Numbered from the stretch's first letter, positions 23,473-32,471 are shown. The stretch: 64,000 nt of DNA from Methylobacterium sp. Leaf104 (GCF_001422885.1 NZ_LMMZ01000039.1:9720-73719); one strand, 5' to 3'. Notes: generated by a model from the letters alone, not told the origin. Made by a program: numbers and translations.

Positions 23473-24225
23473 TCAGCGGGCGTCGCCGAGCACCGCCTGC
23501 ACGAGGGCCAGCACCGCCACCGCGGCCGTGTCCGCGCGCAGGATGCGCGGCCCGAGGGAGAGGGCCACCGTGTTCGGGCGCTCCAGGATCAGGGCCCGTT
23601 CCTCGGGTGCGAAGCCGCCCTCGGGTCCGACCAGCACCGCGAGGGGCGGGGCGGCAGCCGGGTCCGCCGCCCGACGCAGGGCGAGGACAGGGTCGGCGAC
23701 CGATGCATCCTCGTCGCAGAACACCAGCAGGCGCAAGGGGTTGAGCTCGGCCAGCGCCACCGGGAGCTTCGTGGCCTCCTGGATCTCGGGCACGTCGAGG
23801 ATGCCGCATTGCTCCGCCGCCTCGATGGCGTTGGCCCGCATGCGGTCGAGGTTCAGCCGTTCGCCCTGGGTGTAGCGGGTGAAGACCGGCCGGAGGGTGC
23901 CGGCCCCCATCTCCACGGCTTTCTGCGCCATGTAATCCAGGCGCGCCGACTTCAAGGGCGCGAACAGGTAGTGGAGATCCGCGCGCTCCGGCTGCAGGCG
24001 TGTGCGCTCGCGCACGACGAGGTCGGCGCTCTTGCGCCCGGTCGGCGCGATCTCGGCTCGCCACTCGCCGTCGCGTCCGTTGAACAGGAGGACCGGGTCG
24101 GCGGGTCCACGCCGCAGGACGTTGAGCAGATAGTTCGCCTGCGCGCGGTCGAGGGGCAGGCTGGCGCCGACGGCCAGGTCTGCCTCGACGAAGAGGCGCG
24201 GAGCGGTGAAATCGTAAGCGGCCAT
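23473..24225 (-). CDS. rsmE: 16S rRNA (uracil(1498)-N3)-methyltransferase
   Basis: The 250-residue protein is a SPOUT methyltransferase of the RsmE family. The N-terminal PUA-like part (PRLFVEADLAVGASLPLDRAQANYLLNVLR) is followed by KSARLDYMAQKAVEMGAG, AIEAAEQCGILDVPEI and the SAM-binding knot LAVLVGPEGGFAPEE, then LSLGPRILRADTAAVAVL. It modifies U1498 in 16S rRNA. The ATG at 24225 gives the standard length; upstream in-frame sequence is unrelated. Confidence 0.96.
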   Translation of the reverse strand: MAAYDFTAPRLFVEADLAVGASLPLDRAQANYLLNVLRRGPADPVLLFNGRDGEWRAEIAPTGRKSADLVVRERTRLQPERADLHYLFAPLKSARLDYMAQKAVEMGAGTLRPVFTRYTQGERLNLDRMRANAIEAAEQCGILDVPEIQEATKLPVALAELNPLRLLVFCDEDASVADPVLALRRAADPAAAPPLAVLVGPEGGFAPEERALILERPNTVALSLGPRILRADTAAVAVLALVQAVLGDAR

Positions 24226-24509
24226 GCCCGGGTGGTCGCGTGGGGTGCCCCGGCTGTCAACGGCACGTCCCTCAACCGTCGCGCCTGATGCAAAACCGCA
24301 ACAAGCGGCAACATTGCGCCGCAAATCCACCTCCGAATGCGGCCCGGCGTTTGCGGCTTGAAAGGCGCCACATTCCTATGCCGAAACGAGGCCAGGACCA
24401 GCATGCGTCGGACTTCCAGCGCATCGCGGCACGAATCAAGCCATTCCGCATCCGGTCGCCGGGCTCAACCGCATCGGATCGAGGATGGAGGGAGAAAGGA
24501 TCTCAGGGC

Positions 24510-24980
24510 ATGTCGTTCAAGACCAATGCGGCGCTCGCCGTCGCCATCGCCATCGCCAGCACGGCGCTCTTCAGCGGCCAGGCCTTTGCGCAGGCGCCGG
24601 AATGCGGCGAGATCCAGCAGACCCTCCAGGCCCGCAAGGACCTGATCGGCAAGGCGAACGCCGCCTCGAACTCGAAGAAGAAGATGACCCCGGCCGAGGC
24701 CTGCACCCTGTTCGGCAAGCTCCAGGCCAACGGCACCGCCGGCCTGAAGTGGATCACCGCCAACAAGGAGTGGTGCTCGATCCCGGATTCCTTCGCGGAA
24801 GGCTTCAAGGCCGACCACGTCAAGGTGTCGGGCATCAAGACCAAGGTCTGCGGCGTCGCCGCTCAGGCCTCGAAGATGGAAGCCCAGGCCCGTGCCCAGG
24901 CTCAGAACGGCGGCGGCGGCGGCCTGCTCGGTGGCCCCGGCCTGACCGGCAGCCTGAAGATGCCGCAGGGCGCCCTCTGA
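24510..24980 (+). CDS. Secreted protein of unknown function
   Basis: The 156-residue product has a signal peptide (hydrophobic ALAVAIAIASTALFSG, cleavage at FAQ or QAFA, about 27). The mature part carries four cysteines (near residues 32, 64, 86 and 111) that could form two disulfides, a Lys-rich stretch, then an Ala/Gln helix and a Gly-rich tail ending GLTGSLKMPQGAL. It resembles small hypothetical envelope proteins of Rhizobiales; no function is known. The ATG at 24510 has GAAAGGA upstream. Confidence 0.75.
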   Translation: MSFKTNAALAVAIAIASTALFSGQAFAQAPECGEIQQTLQARKDLIGKANAASNSKKKMTPAEACTLFGKLQANGTAGLKWITANKEWCSIPDSFAEGFKADHVKVSGIKTKVCGVAAQASKMEAQARAQAQNGGGGGLLGGPGLTGSLKMPQGAL

Positions 24981-25031
24981 TCCTGTGCTGAACGAGTCAC
25001 GGACGGGTCGGTCCATCGCGCTTGCGGGTTC

Positions 25032-25985
25032 ATGGGCGGCGTGAGTTCCCCGCACGCCGATCGCCGCGTCGCCGATGCGGTCGCGGGCCATTGGGTCGAT
25101 CGGATCGCGCCTCGCCGGGCGCGCCCCTACCTGCGCCTCGCCCGCATCGACCGCCCCATCGGCTGGTGGCTGCTGCTGCTGCCCTGCTGGTGGTCGGCCT
25201 CACTCGCGGCCATCCGGTCCGGCGCCGCCTTCCCCGATCCGGTCCACCTCGCCCTGTTCTTCGTCGGCGCCGTCGCCATGCGGGGCGCGGGCTCGACCTA
25301 CAACGACATCGCCGACCGCGACCTAGATGCTCAGGTGGAGCGCACGCGCTCGCGCCCCCTGCCCTCGGGGCAGATTCGGGCGCGCCACGCCGGCGTCTTC
25401 CTAGTGGCGCAGGCGCTGGTCGGCCTCGCGGTGCTGCTGCAGTTCAACGGGACTGCCATCGCGATCGGCATCGCCTCCCTGGTGCCGGTGGCGATCTATC
25501 CCTTCATGAAGCGCGTCATGCCGGTACCGCAGGCGGTCCTCGGTCTCGCCTTCGCGTGGGGCGCGCTGATGGGCTGGGTCGCGGTGTTCGCGCGTCTCGA
25601 TGCGCCGGCCCTGCTGCTCTACGCGGGCACCATTGCCTGGGTGATCGGATACGACACGATCTACGCGGTGCAGGACATCGAGGACGACGAGATCGCCGGC
25701 ATCCGCTCCTCGGCCCGCTTCTTCGGGCGCCGGATGCGGTGGGCGATCGGCCTGTGCTACGGCGCCAGCGTCGCCTTCGTCGCGCTGGCCGCGCTCCTGG
25801 CCGGCGCCGGCCCCGTGGGCCTCCTCGGCGCTGCCCTGTTCGGCGCCCATCTCGGACGGCAGGTGCTGCACCTCGACACGCGCGACGGGCGCGGCGCCCT
25901 CACGCTCTTCCGCTCCAACCGGGAGGCGGGCCTGATCCTGTTCCTCGGCCTCGCAGCGGATGCCGCCGTGAAGCATCTCCTTTAA
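25032..25985 (+). CDS. ubiA: 4-hydroxybenzoate polyprenyltransferase
   Basis: The 317-residue polytopic membrane protein has about eight TM segments. It carries the two Asp-rich prenyl-diphosphate motifs of UbiA: NDIADRDLD at 91-99 and a second containing YAVQDIEDDE at 211-220. Early residues (PYLRLARIDRPIGWWLLLLPCWW) are typical of the ubiquinone branch, so attachment of the isoprenoid chain to 4-hydroxybenzoate is the likely reaction. It is a single gene, convergent with the next one. Confidence 0.95.
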   Translation: MGGVSSPHADRRVADAVAGHWVDRIAPRRARPYLRLARIDRPIGWWLLLLPCWWSASLAAIRSGAAFPDPVHLALFFVGAVAMRGAGSTYNDIADRDLDAQVERTRSRPLPSGQIRARHAGVFLVAQALVGLAVLLQFNGTAIAIGIASLVPVAIYPFMKRVMPVPQAVLGLAFAWGALMGWVAVFARLDAPALLLYAGTIAWVIGYDTIYAVQDIEDDEIAGIRSSARFFGRRMRWAIGLCYGASVAFVALAALLAGAGPVGLLGAALFGAHLGRQVLHLDTRDGRGALTLFRSNREAGLILFLGLAADAAVKHLL

Positions 25986-26001
25986 AGCTGTCGACCCGAA
26001 T

Positions 26002-26499
26002 TCAGCAGCGGGCGCCGGAAATGATCTCGCTCTCGCCGCGATGGATCAGGGGGCGGACCGGCAGCGCGCCGGTCTTGCGACGGACGAGGAAGCGCGGGCG
26101 GCGGCCGTTGAGCAGGCCGTGCCGACGGCGGGTCCGGGTCCGGCCCAAGGCCACCGGACCGAGCTGGTTCGAGACGCTGGCGAGTTCGCCGTCCTCCTTG
26201 ACGATCATCCGCGGCAGGCCCGACTTTGCGGAGACGTCGCGCCAGTGAGCCACCACCTCGTCCTCGCAGAACGGCCCGAGTCGGGTGACGACCCGACCGA
26301 CGGCATCGACGACGAGGAGATCGAAGCGATCTTCGCCGCAGGCATCCGAGTCGTCCTCGGCGAAGGCCAGGGCCACGCCGGCAGGGCGGGCGGCGCCCAT
26401 GCGGGCGATCACCGGAAGGCGCGACACCGTGAGAGCCGGGACAGCGCCGCCAAAGGTGGCATCCGCCGACATGTCGTTCATGTTCGCGAAAGTGTTCAT
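26002..26499 (-). CDS. Hypothetical protein (DUF6101-like)
   Basis: The 165-residue protein resembles the alphaproteobacterial family DUF6101 (recognition from memory, not searched). It contains FDLLVVDAVGRVVTRLGPF, an evenly acidic central region, and a strongly basic C-terminal third (RTRTRRRHGLLNGRRPRFLVRRK). No catalytic motif or signal peptide is visible. The basic end suggests nucleic-acid or membrane contact, which is inference. Confidence 0.65.
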   Translation of the reverse strand: MNTFANMNDMSADATFGGAVPALTVSRLPVIARMGAARPAGVALAFAEDDSDACGEDRFDLLVVDAVGRVVTRLGPFCEDEVVAHWRDVSAKSGLPRMIVKEDGELASVSNQLGPVALGRTRTRRRHGLLNGRRPRFLVRRKTGALPVRPLIHRGESEIISGARC

Positions 26500-26815
26500 G
26501 GCTCGTACACCCTGTTGGCGCCGGCAACCTCTATGGGCTGCCCGTCTATGACAAGCAGATTTGCGTCTAACCTCCTCAGACCAGCTTAAGAGTGAGCGTT
26601 AAGCGAGTATGGACAAGGGTGAAGCGCGCGGAATGCTCAACGCTTCCTTGCTTCGTTCGACAAGATTTGCCCGTATCGACATCTGCGCCGCTCTGCTTGT
26701 GGCGGCCCGCCCGGCACCCTACAACGAAGGCAGCGCCGCCCTCCAGGTATCCGTGCCGGGGCGAAGGGCTCTTCAACAGGTGCCCAGCCAGACCTCCAGA
26801 GCCGTATGGAGACGC
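26500..26815. other. Intergenic region between divergent DUF6101-like gene and cysQ
   Basis: No gene is supportable in this 316-nt gap, although the frame of the following cysQ gene stays open back to 26609. The composition of that extension is unlike a protein. No clear promoter motif was recognised. Confidence 0.45.
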
Positions 26816-27643
26816 ATGTCCGACCCGATCGCCCCGGAAGCCGCGCTCGCCCTCGTTCCCGCCCTGCGCGAGACGATCCGCGAAGCGGCCGCCCTCGCCC
26901 TGCCGTTCTACAAGGTGGGCGGACAGACCGGGGCACGGGTCTGGTCGAAGGCCGGGGGCTCTCCGGTGACCGAGGCCGACGTGGCGGTGGACACGTTCCT
27001 GAAGGTGCGCCTCAGCGCCATGCTGCCGCGGGCGGCGTGGCTCTCCGAGGAGACCAGCGACAACCCGATCCGCCTCGATGCCGGCCTCGTCTGGATCGTC
27101 GATCCCATCGACGGAACGCGCGCCTTCATGTCCGGCCATCCCGACTGGTCGATCGCGGTGGCCTTGCTGTCCGCGGGGCAGCCGATCCTCGGCTTCGTCC
27201 ATGCGCCCGTGACCGACACCTTCTACGAGGCCGTGGCCGGCGCGGGTGCCACCCGCAACGGCGAGACCATCACCGTCTCCGGCCAGGGGTCCGTCGAGGG
27301 TGCGCGGGTCACCGGACCGAAGCCGATGATGGACCGTCTTTCCCGAGGCGCCGGCGCGAACGGGCAGCCGGTCGACCTCGTCACCGTCGAGCGGGTGCCC
27401 TCCCTCGCCCTGCGCGTCGTGCGGGTGGCCGAGGGCTCCATCGATATCGGTCTCGTCTCGCCCCATGCGCGGGACTGGGACCTGGCCGGTGCCGACCTGA
27501 TCCTGCGCGAGGCGGGTGGCACGGTCAGCGACCTGCAGGGACGGCCGACGACCTACAATCGACCCGACCCCGTGCACGGCGAGTTGGTGGCGGTCTCGCA
27601 GGGCCTGCGCGACGACGTCGTCGCCGCGATGACGCCCCGCTGA
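26816..27643 (+). CDS. cysQ: 3'(2'),5'-bisphosphate nucleotidase (inositol-monophosphatase family)
   Basis: The 275-residue protein is a metal-dependent phosphatase of the IMPase/CysQ family. The Mg site is formed by the Glu of EETSD (about 80) and the DPIDGTRAFMSGH motif (about 96-108). The second half has the DWDLAGADLILREAGG block. CysQ removes the 3' phosphate of PAP or PAPS. The nearby CysH is of the APS type, which does not make PAP, so housekeeping PAP from carrier-protein charging is a more likely substrate; an inositol phosphatase role is the alternative. The start at 26816 gives the family length. Confidence 0.88.
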   Translation: MSDPIAPEAALALVPALRETIREAAALALPFYKVGGQTGARVWSKAGGSPVTEADVAVDTFLKVRLSAMLPRAAWLSEETSDNPIRLDAGLVWIVDPIDGTRAFMSGHPDWSIAVALLSAGQPILGFVHAPVTDTFYEAVAGAGATRNGETITVSGQGSVEGARVTGPKPMMDRLSRGAGANGQPVDLVTVERVPSLALRVVRVAEGSIDIGLVSPHARDWDLAGADLILREAGGTVSDLQGRPTTYNRPDPVHGELVAVSQGLRDDVVAAMTPR

Positions 27644-27769
27644 AGGCAGGCCCGACCACGGCCTGCGCACCCTGGACACAGGAAAGCCCGACACCTGGGC
27701 GCCGGGCTCGACCTTGACGTACTTGATGAAACGAGCGCTCCGCCCCGACAGGATCAGGGCGGCGTCGGA

Positions 27770-27913
27770 TCAGTGATGCTCGCGCAGGGCGATCGCCTCT
27801 GGGGCCATGCCGAACCGCTCGGCCAGATGCCAGCGCAGCTCGCGCGGCGAATGGTAGTTGTAGGAGGTGTCGATGAGGTGGCTGAGGTCGACGGTCTTGG
27901 CTTCCTGAGCCAT
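27770..27913 (-). CDS. Small conserved-looking protein, 47 residues
   Basis: The product is hydrophilic and slightly His-rich (DLSHLIDTSYNYHSPREL, then WHLAERFGMAPEAIALREHH), with amphipathic helices and no signal peptide. The codon pattern looks coding. An in-frame ATG at 28000 would give 76 residues, but the region around 28000-28020 is AT-rich and looks more like a promoter, which favours 27913. The ribosome binding site is weak. Function unknown. Confidence 0.5.
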   Translation of the reverse strand: MAQEAKTVDLSHLIDTSYNYHSPRELRWHLAERFGMAPEAIALREHH

Positions 27914-28207
27914 GGTCTGCTTCAGATGACCCACCTTGAAGGTCGCCGCATCGGTGACGGGCGAACGGACGCCGCGGCGTCGGGTGTATTCAAACAACAT
28001 ATTTTTCTTGTGTGCTTTCAATAACGTGCAGTTTTGCGTGCAATGTCTCGGACGCGTCGGACTCAGGGAGCCGCCAGCGTCGTTGGTGTTGCGGGAGATG
28101 CCGGAGCCTCGACCCATTCTCCCCAGAAGGGCGTCGGTCGCCGGCGGCGGAGGCTTCGTGGGAAGCCGTTCGGGGTGACGCCAGCCCGGAGGCTGGCGCC
28201 GAGAGCG

Positions 28208-28417
28208 TCAGGCCGCCTGGAGGTTGCCAGCCGAGTCCTTGCCGCTGCGCTTGTCGGTCTGGATCTCGTAGGAGACCTTCTGACCTTCGATGAGGTTGCG
28301 CATGCCAGCGCGCTCGACTGCGGAGATGTGCACAAACACATCCTTGCCGCCGTCGTCAGGCTGAATGAAGCCGTAGCCCTTGGTCTCGTTGAACCACTTT
28401 ACAGTGCCGGTATTCAC
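28208..28417 (-). CDS. cspA: Cold-shock domain protein
   Basis: The 69-residue protein is a single cold-shock domain. RNP1 is KGYGFI (13-18) and RNP2 is VFVHI (27-31), opening with MNTGTVKWFNETKG. Such proteins bind single-stranded RNA or DNA as chaperones. A leader of up to 290 nt lies upstream (28418-28706), shared with the divergent gene at 28707; long leaders are common in cold-inducible csp genes but no specific element was identified. Confidence 0.96.
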   Translation of the reverse strand: MNTGTVKWFNETKGYGFIQPDDGGKDVFVHISAVERAGMRNLIEGQKVSYEIQTDKRSGKDSAGNLQAA

Positions 28418-28706
28418 GAAATAGATCCTCGTATCGTTCGTCGATCAACAGCCTGCGTCTGCTCGACGCAAGCGGCGGATCCTCTTCGGTAGGCCTGACG
28501 GAATCAGCAGGACGTGAGACGCTTGCGGTACAAGATCCCAGCTCACCGATACCCGCTGTCCATCATGTAGTCCGATCATGCGGCGGCAACAAGGCATCCT
28601 ACCCGACCGAAGCGAGGGCGCGGCGGCGCGGCCGCGACGGGACACCCAGTGTCATTTGCCCGGACGACCGCATATAAGAGTTCCCGAGCAAGCGGTTAGG
28701 CGATTC

Positions 28707-29096
28707 ATGGCGGGCATTTCGGTTTCCCTCGAAGGGGCGAACATTCAGCTTTCATTTCAAAAGGACGATCAGGCCACGGCGGTCGTGATGGATGCGCGAG
28801 CGGCCCGCGCCCTCGTGCGCGCGGTGGGTCAGTTGCTCACCGCCATCGACGAACCCGACGATTCCGACCTTCCGGACGATCTCACCGACGAAGAGATCGC
28901 GATGCTGGACGTCACGTCTTCGGCGATCGAGGTCGGAACCGACGAGAAGGGCCAGGCCGTCGTGGCGTTACAGGCCGGCGCCCTGCCGCCGTTTCAGCTT
29001 CGCCTGACGGACGAAGAGGCCCGTCATGTGGCGACGAGCCTCTCCGAGATCCTGAGCGCGCCGCGCGACGTGCGTGCGTCGCACGGCGATCACTGA
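28707..29096 (+). CDS. Hypothetical acidic protein
   Basis: The 129-residue protein is soluble and acidic (DEPDDSDLPDDLTDEE in the middle). Two halves have alternating beta-like segments (ISVSLEGANIQLSF and VGTDEKGQAVVALQAGALPPFQLRLTD), each followed by an alanine-rich helix. No family is recognised. The ATG at 28707 follows a locally AT-rich TATAAG (28673-28678) that could serve as a -10 element. It is divergent from cspA. Confidence 0.7.
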   Translation: MAGISVSLEGANIQLSFQKDDQATAVVMDARAARALVRAVGQLLTAIDEPDDSDLPDDLTDEEIAMLDVTSSAIEVGTDEKGQAVVALQAGALPPFQLRLTDEEARHVATSLSEILSAPRDVRASHGDH

Positions 29097-29102
29097 GGTT
29101 CA

Positions 29103-29336
29103 CTACATGCGTATGCCGGGATCGGTCGGGCCGCCCGGCAGGTAATCCGGCTCCGAGCCCGGACCGGCGGGTTCGTCGATTCCCGGGTCGTTGACCGGAT
29201 AGGGCGTGCGCGGACCCGTCGGCCCGATATCCGGCTGCTCGTCCGGCGGGGGCGGCATCGGCAGATCGCCCGGGATTCCACCCGGCAGCGGCTCTGGGAT
29301 CGGCAGGCCGGGATTGGCCATCTCCTGGTTGGCCAT
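29103..29336 (-). CDS. Small proline-rich protein
   Basis: The 77-residue product is about a quarter proline with many Gly, Asp and Glu residues (PLPGGIPGDLPMPPPPDEQP) and no hydrophobic segment, so it should be disordered. A strong ribosome binding site (AGGAGG, 6 nt before the ATG at 29336) argues that it is translated. It is convergent with the gene at 28707 and divergent from the PfpI-family gene. Function unknown. Confidence 0.6.
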   Translation of the reverse strand: MANQEMANPGLPIPEPLPGGIPGDLPMPPPPDEQPDIGPTGPRTPYPVNDPGIDEPAGPGSEPDYLPGGPTDPGIRM

Positions 29337-29477
29337 GCGAAGCCTCCTGTCTGTCTGAGGGATGTGCGGACCAACACGGCCGAGCGTGGCCGGGTTCCCC
29401 GCCCGGAGCGCGCGCGCGGGGAACCGGCGTCCCGCGGCTCCTGTTCAGTGCCATACCCTCGAATTCCGGAGAATCTC

Positions 29478-30053
29478 ATGTCTGACATCAGGCAGGCCAA
29501 GGTCTTGATCGTCGCCACCGACGGCTTCGAAGAGACCGAACTCACCGTCCCGCAGAACAGGCTCAGGCAGGCCGGCGCCACCGTCCACGTAGCAGCGCCG
29601 CAGTCGCGCGCGGCAAAGGAGTCCATTCGCGGCTGGGACCAGACCGATTGGGGCAAGAACGTCGCCGTCGACAAGGATCTCGAGTCGATCTCACCGCAGG
29701 ATTACGACGCCCTCATCCTTCCCGGCGGACAGATCAACCCTGACAAGCTGCGCCTCGAACCCAAGGCTCTCGAGGTGATCCGCAGCTTCCTGGAATCCGG
29801 CAAGGTGGTGGCCGCGATCTGCCACGCGCCCTGGCTCCTAATCGAGGTGGGTGCGGCGAAGGGGCGCCGGATGACCTCCTTCGCGTCGATCCGGACGGAC
29901 GTCATCAATGCGGGTGCGGATTGGACAGACGAGCCGGTCGTCACCGACCGTGGTCTCATCACGAGCCGAAATCCCGGCGATCTCGACGCCTTCTGCGCCA
30001 AGATCATCGAGGAGGTTCGGGAAGGCAACCACGGCGGCCGCGTGGCCGCCTGA
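29478..30053 (+). CDS. DJ-1/PfpI family protein (class I amidotransferase-like)
   Basis: The 191-residue protein belongs to the PfpI/YhbO group. It opens KVLIVATDGFEETELT, has ALILPGGQINPDKLR, and the nucleophile elbow AICHAPW with Cys115 and His116. E. coli YhbO/YajL-type proteins act on glycated or glyoxal-modified molecules and protect against stress; some PfpI members are proteases. Length is normal. It is monocistronic, followed by a long hairpin. Confidence 0.93.
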   Translation: MSDIRQAKVLIVATDGFEETELTVPQNRLRQAGATVHVAAPQSRAAKESIRGWDQTDWGKNVAVDKDLESISPQDYDALILPGGQINPDKLRLEPKALEVIRSFLESGKVVAAICHAPWLLIEVGAAKGRRMTSFASIRTDVINAGADWTDEPVVTDRGLITSRNPGDLDAFCAKIIEEVREGNHGGRVAA

Positions 30054-30068
30054 TCGATGGGCGGATCC

Positions 30069-30120
30069 GACCGCCGCGGAGCGCGCGCCCTGAGTCCGGG
30101 CGTGCGACGTGGCGGCGGTC
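30069..30120. terminator. Long hairpin between convergent genes
   Basis: Outer arms 30069-30077 and 30112-30120 are exact complements, with a second inner stem of 8 bp (one wobble). It lies between the PfpI-family stop and the stop of the small gene at 30138, so it could terminate both. No long T-run. Confidence 0.45.
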
Positions 30121-30137
30121 GTTCCGCGCTGGGAGGA

Positions 30138-30434
30138 TCAGCGCTTGACGGCCGTCTTCTGGACCTTGGCCTTCTCGGGCGACGCGCCGGCGAAGAGCTC
30201 CGAGAGATGGCGCTGGTCCAGGGTCTTGGCAAAATCGGGCGTCGGCTCGGCGAGCACGGCGGGCTCGGCCCGGCGCGGCGCGATCGATCCGGTGGTGATG
30301 GGGTCGGCGAGGTCCGCCTGGGCGCGGACCGAGGGGGTCGGCTCGCGCTGCAGGCGCAAGGTCCAGTGAGCGGCGGTGGAGAGCGCGGCGACCGCGAGGA
30401 TCGCCTTGATGCCACCCGTCAGGAGGCGTCTCAT
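30138..30434 (-). CDS. Small membrane-anchored or secreted protein
   Basis: The 98-residue product starts MRRLLTGGIKAILAVAALST, a positively charged N-terminus and hydrophobic segment fitting a signal anchor. The remainder is hydrophilic with ITTGSIAPRR, a motif seen in many small Rhizobiales envelope proteins, and a basic C-terminus. No function known. Its stop faces the PfpI-family gene. Confidence 0.6.
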   Translation of the reverse strand: MRRLLTGGIKAILAVAALSTAAHWTLRLQREPTPSVRAQADLADPITTGSIAPRRAEPAVLAEPTPDFAKTLDQRHLSELFAGASPEKAKVQKTAVKR

Positions 30435-30804
30435 AGTGGTCAGGCCCGAAACTACGCAGTGGCACGCGACCGGTTCCCCGGCCGGCTCCTACACTTGCCC
30501 AGGATCCTTAACGACCGTGATCGGGATGCCGCTCCGCCTCCGTCCCGCGATGGGACGCGGCCGTTGAGGTGGGCCATGCGCCAAGGCAGCGGTTCCTGTT
30601 CCCCGCGTCCGTGACACGCCTGTCGCAACCCGGCCCACTAGGCCTCACAGGAGCCACGCAGAGAACTGGTCCGCACGGTCCCGTCACGACAAGCCCCGCC
30701 ACCATGCCAAGCCCGAGAGGGTTCGCGAAACCATCGGGCGCCTCGGCAGCAGGGACCGCCGATGTAGGCGGCGCAGGCTGAGCCGGCAACCGGCATCGTC
30801 CGCG
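30435..30804. other. Intergenic region with no supported gene
   Basis: Short frames exist on both strands but none has a ribosome binding site together with plausible composition. No repeat or RNA feature was recognised in these 370 nt. Confidence 0.45.
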
Positions 30805-31002
30805 TCATGACGGCTGCGACGATCCGCACGCCGCCGCGCAGGCCCGCAGGGCGGTCACCTCCCCCGCCTCGTCCGCACCGGACTGTCGGGCGTCGAGATC
30901 CGCTGTGCCGGCGAAGACCTGCGGCCCGGCCGCTGCGAGGACCGACGCCAGGCTCGCGGCCAGCGCCGCGGCGCCGGCGGCCGGGATGGCGATCCGCGTC
31001 AT
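30805..31002 (-). CDS. Small secreted peptide, 65 residues
   Basis: The product is MTRIAIPAAGAAALAASL followed by a further hydrophobic stretch and a probable signal cleavage near FAG-T. The mature part is only about 35 residues with two cysteines close to the end (ACAAACGSS). GGGAGGAT about 8 nt before the ATG at 31002 is a good ribosome binding site. No family recognised. Confidence 0.5.
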   Translation of the reverse strand: MTRIAIPAAGAAALAASLASVLAAAGPQVFAGTADLDARQSGADEAGEVTALRACAAACGSSQPS

Positions 31003-31027
31003 GGCTCCGATCCTCCCGAAACGCGAA

Positions 31028-31062
31028 CGACCGCGCCGCGGCTCTCGGCCGGGGCGCGGTCG
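31028..31062 (-). terminator. Hairpin downstream of the aminotransferase gene
   Basis: A perfect 10-bp stem (31028-31037 with 31053-31062) lies 34 nt past the aminotransferase stop and is followed leftward by TTCGCGTTTC. It also overlaps the region just upstream of the small gene at 31002. Confidence 0.55.
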
Positions 31063-31095
31063 CTCCAGGGACACAAGGGTTGCGTCCGGCGGGCT

Positions 31096-32298
31096 TCAGC
31101 TCAAGGAGCCGCAGAAGCGCTGGATGCGGGTGCAGGCCTCTTCGAGGGCGGCGTTCGAGGTGGCGTAGGAGATGCGCAGGTTGGGGCCGAGGCCGAAGGC
31201 CGAGCCGTGGACGGCGGCGACTCCCTCGGCCTGGAGCAGCTCGACCACGAAATCCTCGTCGGTCGCGATGGTCTTGCCGGCCGGGGTCTTGCGCCCGATG
31301 GTCTCGGCGCAGGACGGATAGACGTAGAAGGCGCCCTCGGGCGTCGGGCACTTCAGGCCCTTGGTCTGGTTCAGCATCGACACGACGAGGTCGCGCCGGG
31401 TGTGGAAGGCCTTGCGGAACTCGGCGAGATGCGCCTGCGTCCCCTCCAGGGCTGCCACCGCCGCCCATTGCGAGATCGTCGAGGCGCCGGAAGTCTGCTG
31501 TCCCTGGACGAAGTCCATCGCCTTGATCAGGTGCTCGGGGCCGGCGGCGTAGCCGATGCGCCAGCCGGTCATCGCGTAGGCCTTGGAGACGCCGTTCATC
31601 GTCAGCGTGCGCTCGTAGAGGCCCGGCTCGATCTGGGCCGGGGTGACGAATTCGAAGTCGCCGTAGGTGAGATGCTCGTACATGTCGTCGGTGAGCACCC
31701 AGACCTGCGGGTGGCGCATCAGCACGTCGGTGATCTTCTTGAGCTCGTCGCGGGCATAGGCCGCGCCGGAGGGGTTCGAGGGCGAGTTGAGGATGATCCA
31801 CTTGGTCCTGGGCGTGATCACCCGCTCGAGCTCCTCGGGCTGGAGCTTGAAGTCATGCGCCATGTCGGTCTCGGCGAAGACCGGGGTGCCGCCGCACAGC
31901 ACCACCATCTCCGGGTAGGAGACCCAGTAGGGACGCGGGATCACCACCTCGTCGCCGGGATTCAGGGTGGCGAGGAGCGCGTTGTAGATGACGTGCTTGC
32001 CGCCGGTGCCGACGATGGTCTGGGACGGCTTGTAGTCGAGGCCGTTCTCGCGCTTGAACTTCTTCGCGATGGCCTCGCGCAGCGGCACGATGCCGGAGAC
32101 CGGCGGATACTTGGTCTCGCCGCGCCGGATCGCCTCGATGGCCGCATCCTTGATGTGCTGGGGCGTGTCGAAATCCGGCTCTCCCACGGAGAGGCTGATC
32201 ACGTCCATGCCCTGCGCTTTCAGCTCGCGCGCCTTCTGCGTCATCGCGATGGTCGCGGACGGCTTCACGCGGGACAAGGCGTCGGCCAGAAAGCCCAT
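31096..32298 (-). CDS. aatA: Pyridoxal-phosphate aspartate aminotransferase
   Basis: The 400-residue protein is a fold-type I aminotransferase of the rhizobial AatA (class Ib aspartate aminotransferase) type. It has the N-terminal LSVGEPDFDTP substrate segment, the NSPSNPSGAAY loop, the PLP lysine in MNGVSKAYAMTGWRIGYAAG and the C-terminal substrate arginine in GPNLRISYA. It interconverts aspartate and oxaloacetate; members may also accept prephenate. It is monocistronic. Confidence 0.94.
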   Translation of the reverse strand: MGFLADALSRVKPSATIAMTQKARELKAQGMDVISLSVGEPDFDTPQHIKDAAIEAIRRGETKYPPVSGIVPLREAIAKKFKRENGLDYKPSQTIVGTGGKHVIYNALLATLNPGDEVVIPRPYWVSYPEMVVLCGGTPVFAETDMAHDFKLQPEELERVITPRTKWIILNSPSNPSGAAYARDELKKITDVLMRHPQVWVLTDDMYEHLTYGDFEFVTPAQIEPGLYERTLTMNGVSKAYAMTGWRIGYAAGPEHLIKAMDFVQGQQTSGASTISQWAAVAALEGTQAHLAEFRKAFHTRRDLVVSMLNQTKGLKCPTPEGAFYVYPSCAETIGRKTPAGKTIATDEDFVVELLQAEGVAAVHGSAFGLGPNLRISYATSNAALEEACTRIQRFCGSLS

Positions 32299-32439
32299 GG
32301 GTGGTCACTCCCGTATATTGACGAAGGTCGGATCGAGCGGCGCGGACCCTAGTCGCGCCGCCGCGCACGGGCAAGGGAGACCTTCCGTTGCTGCAGCGAT
32401 ACCCTCCGCGACCCGGCGACCTGCTTGCGGCGAACGCAA

Positions 32440-32471
32440 ACCGCCGCGGCTCCAGGGGAAGCCGCGGCGGC
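32440..32471 (-). terminator. Intrinsic terminator of the cysHDN operon
   Basis: An 11-bp stem (32441-32451 with 32460-32470) with an 8-nt loop lies 55 nt past the cysN stop and is followed leftward by TTTGCGTT. Confidence 0.75.

Noticed and set aside
30638..30811. 57-residue leftward frame upstream of the small secreted peptide region
   Set aside because: No ribosome binding site and composition typical of random GC-rich sequence.
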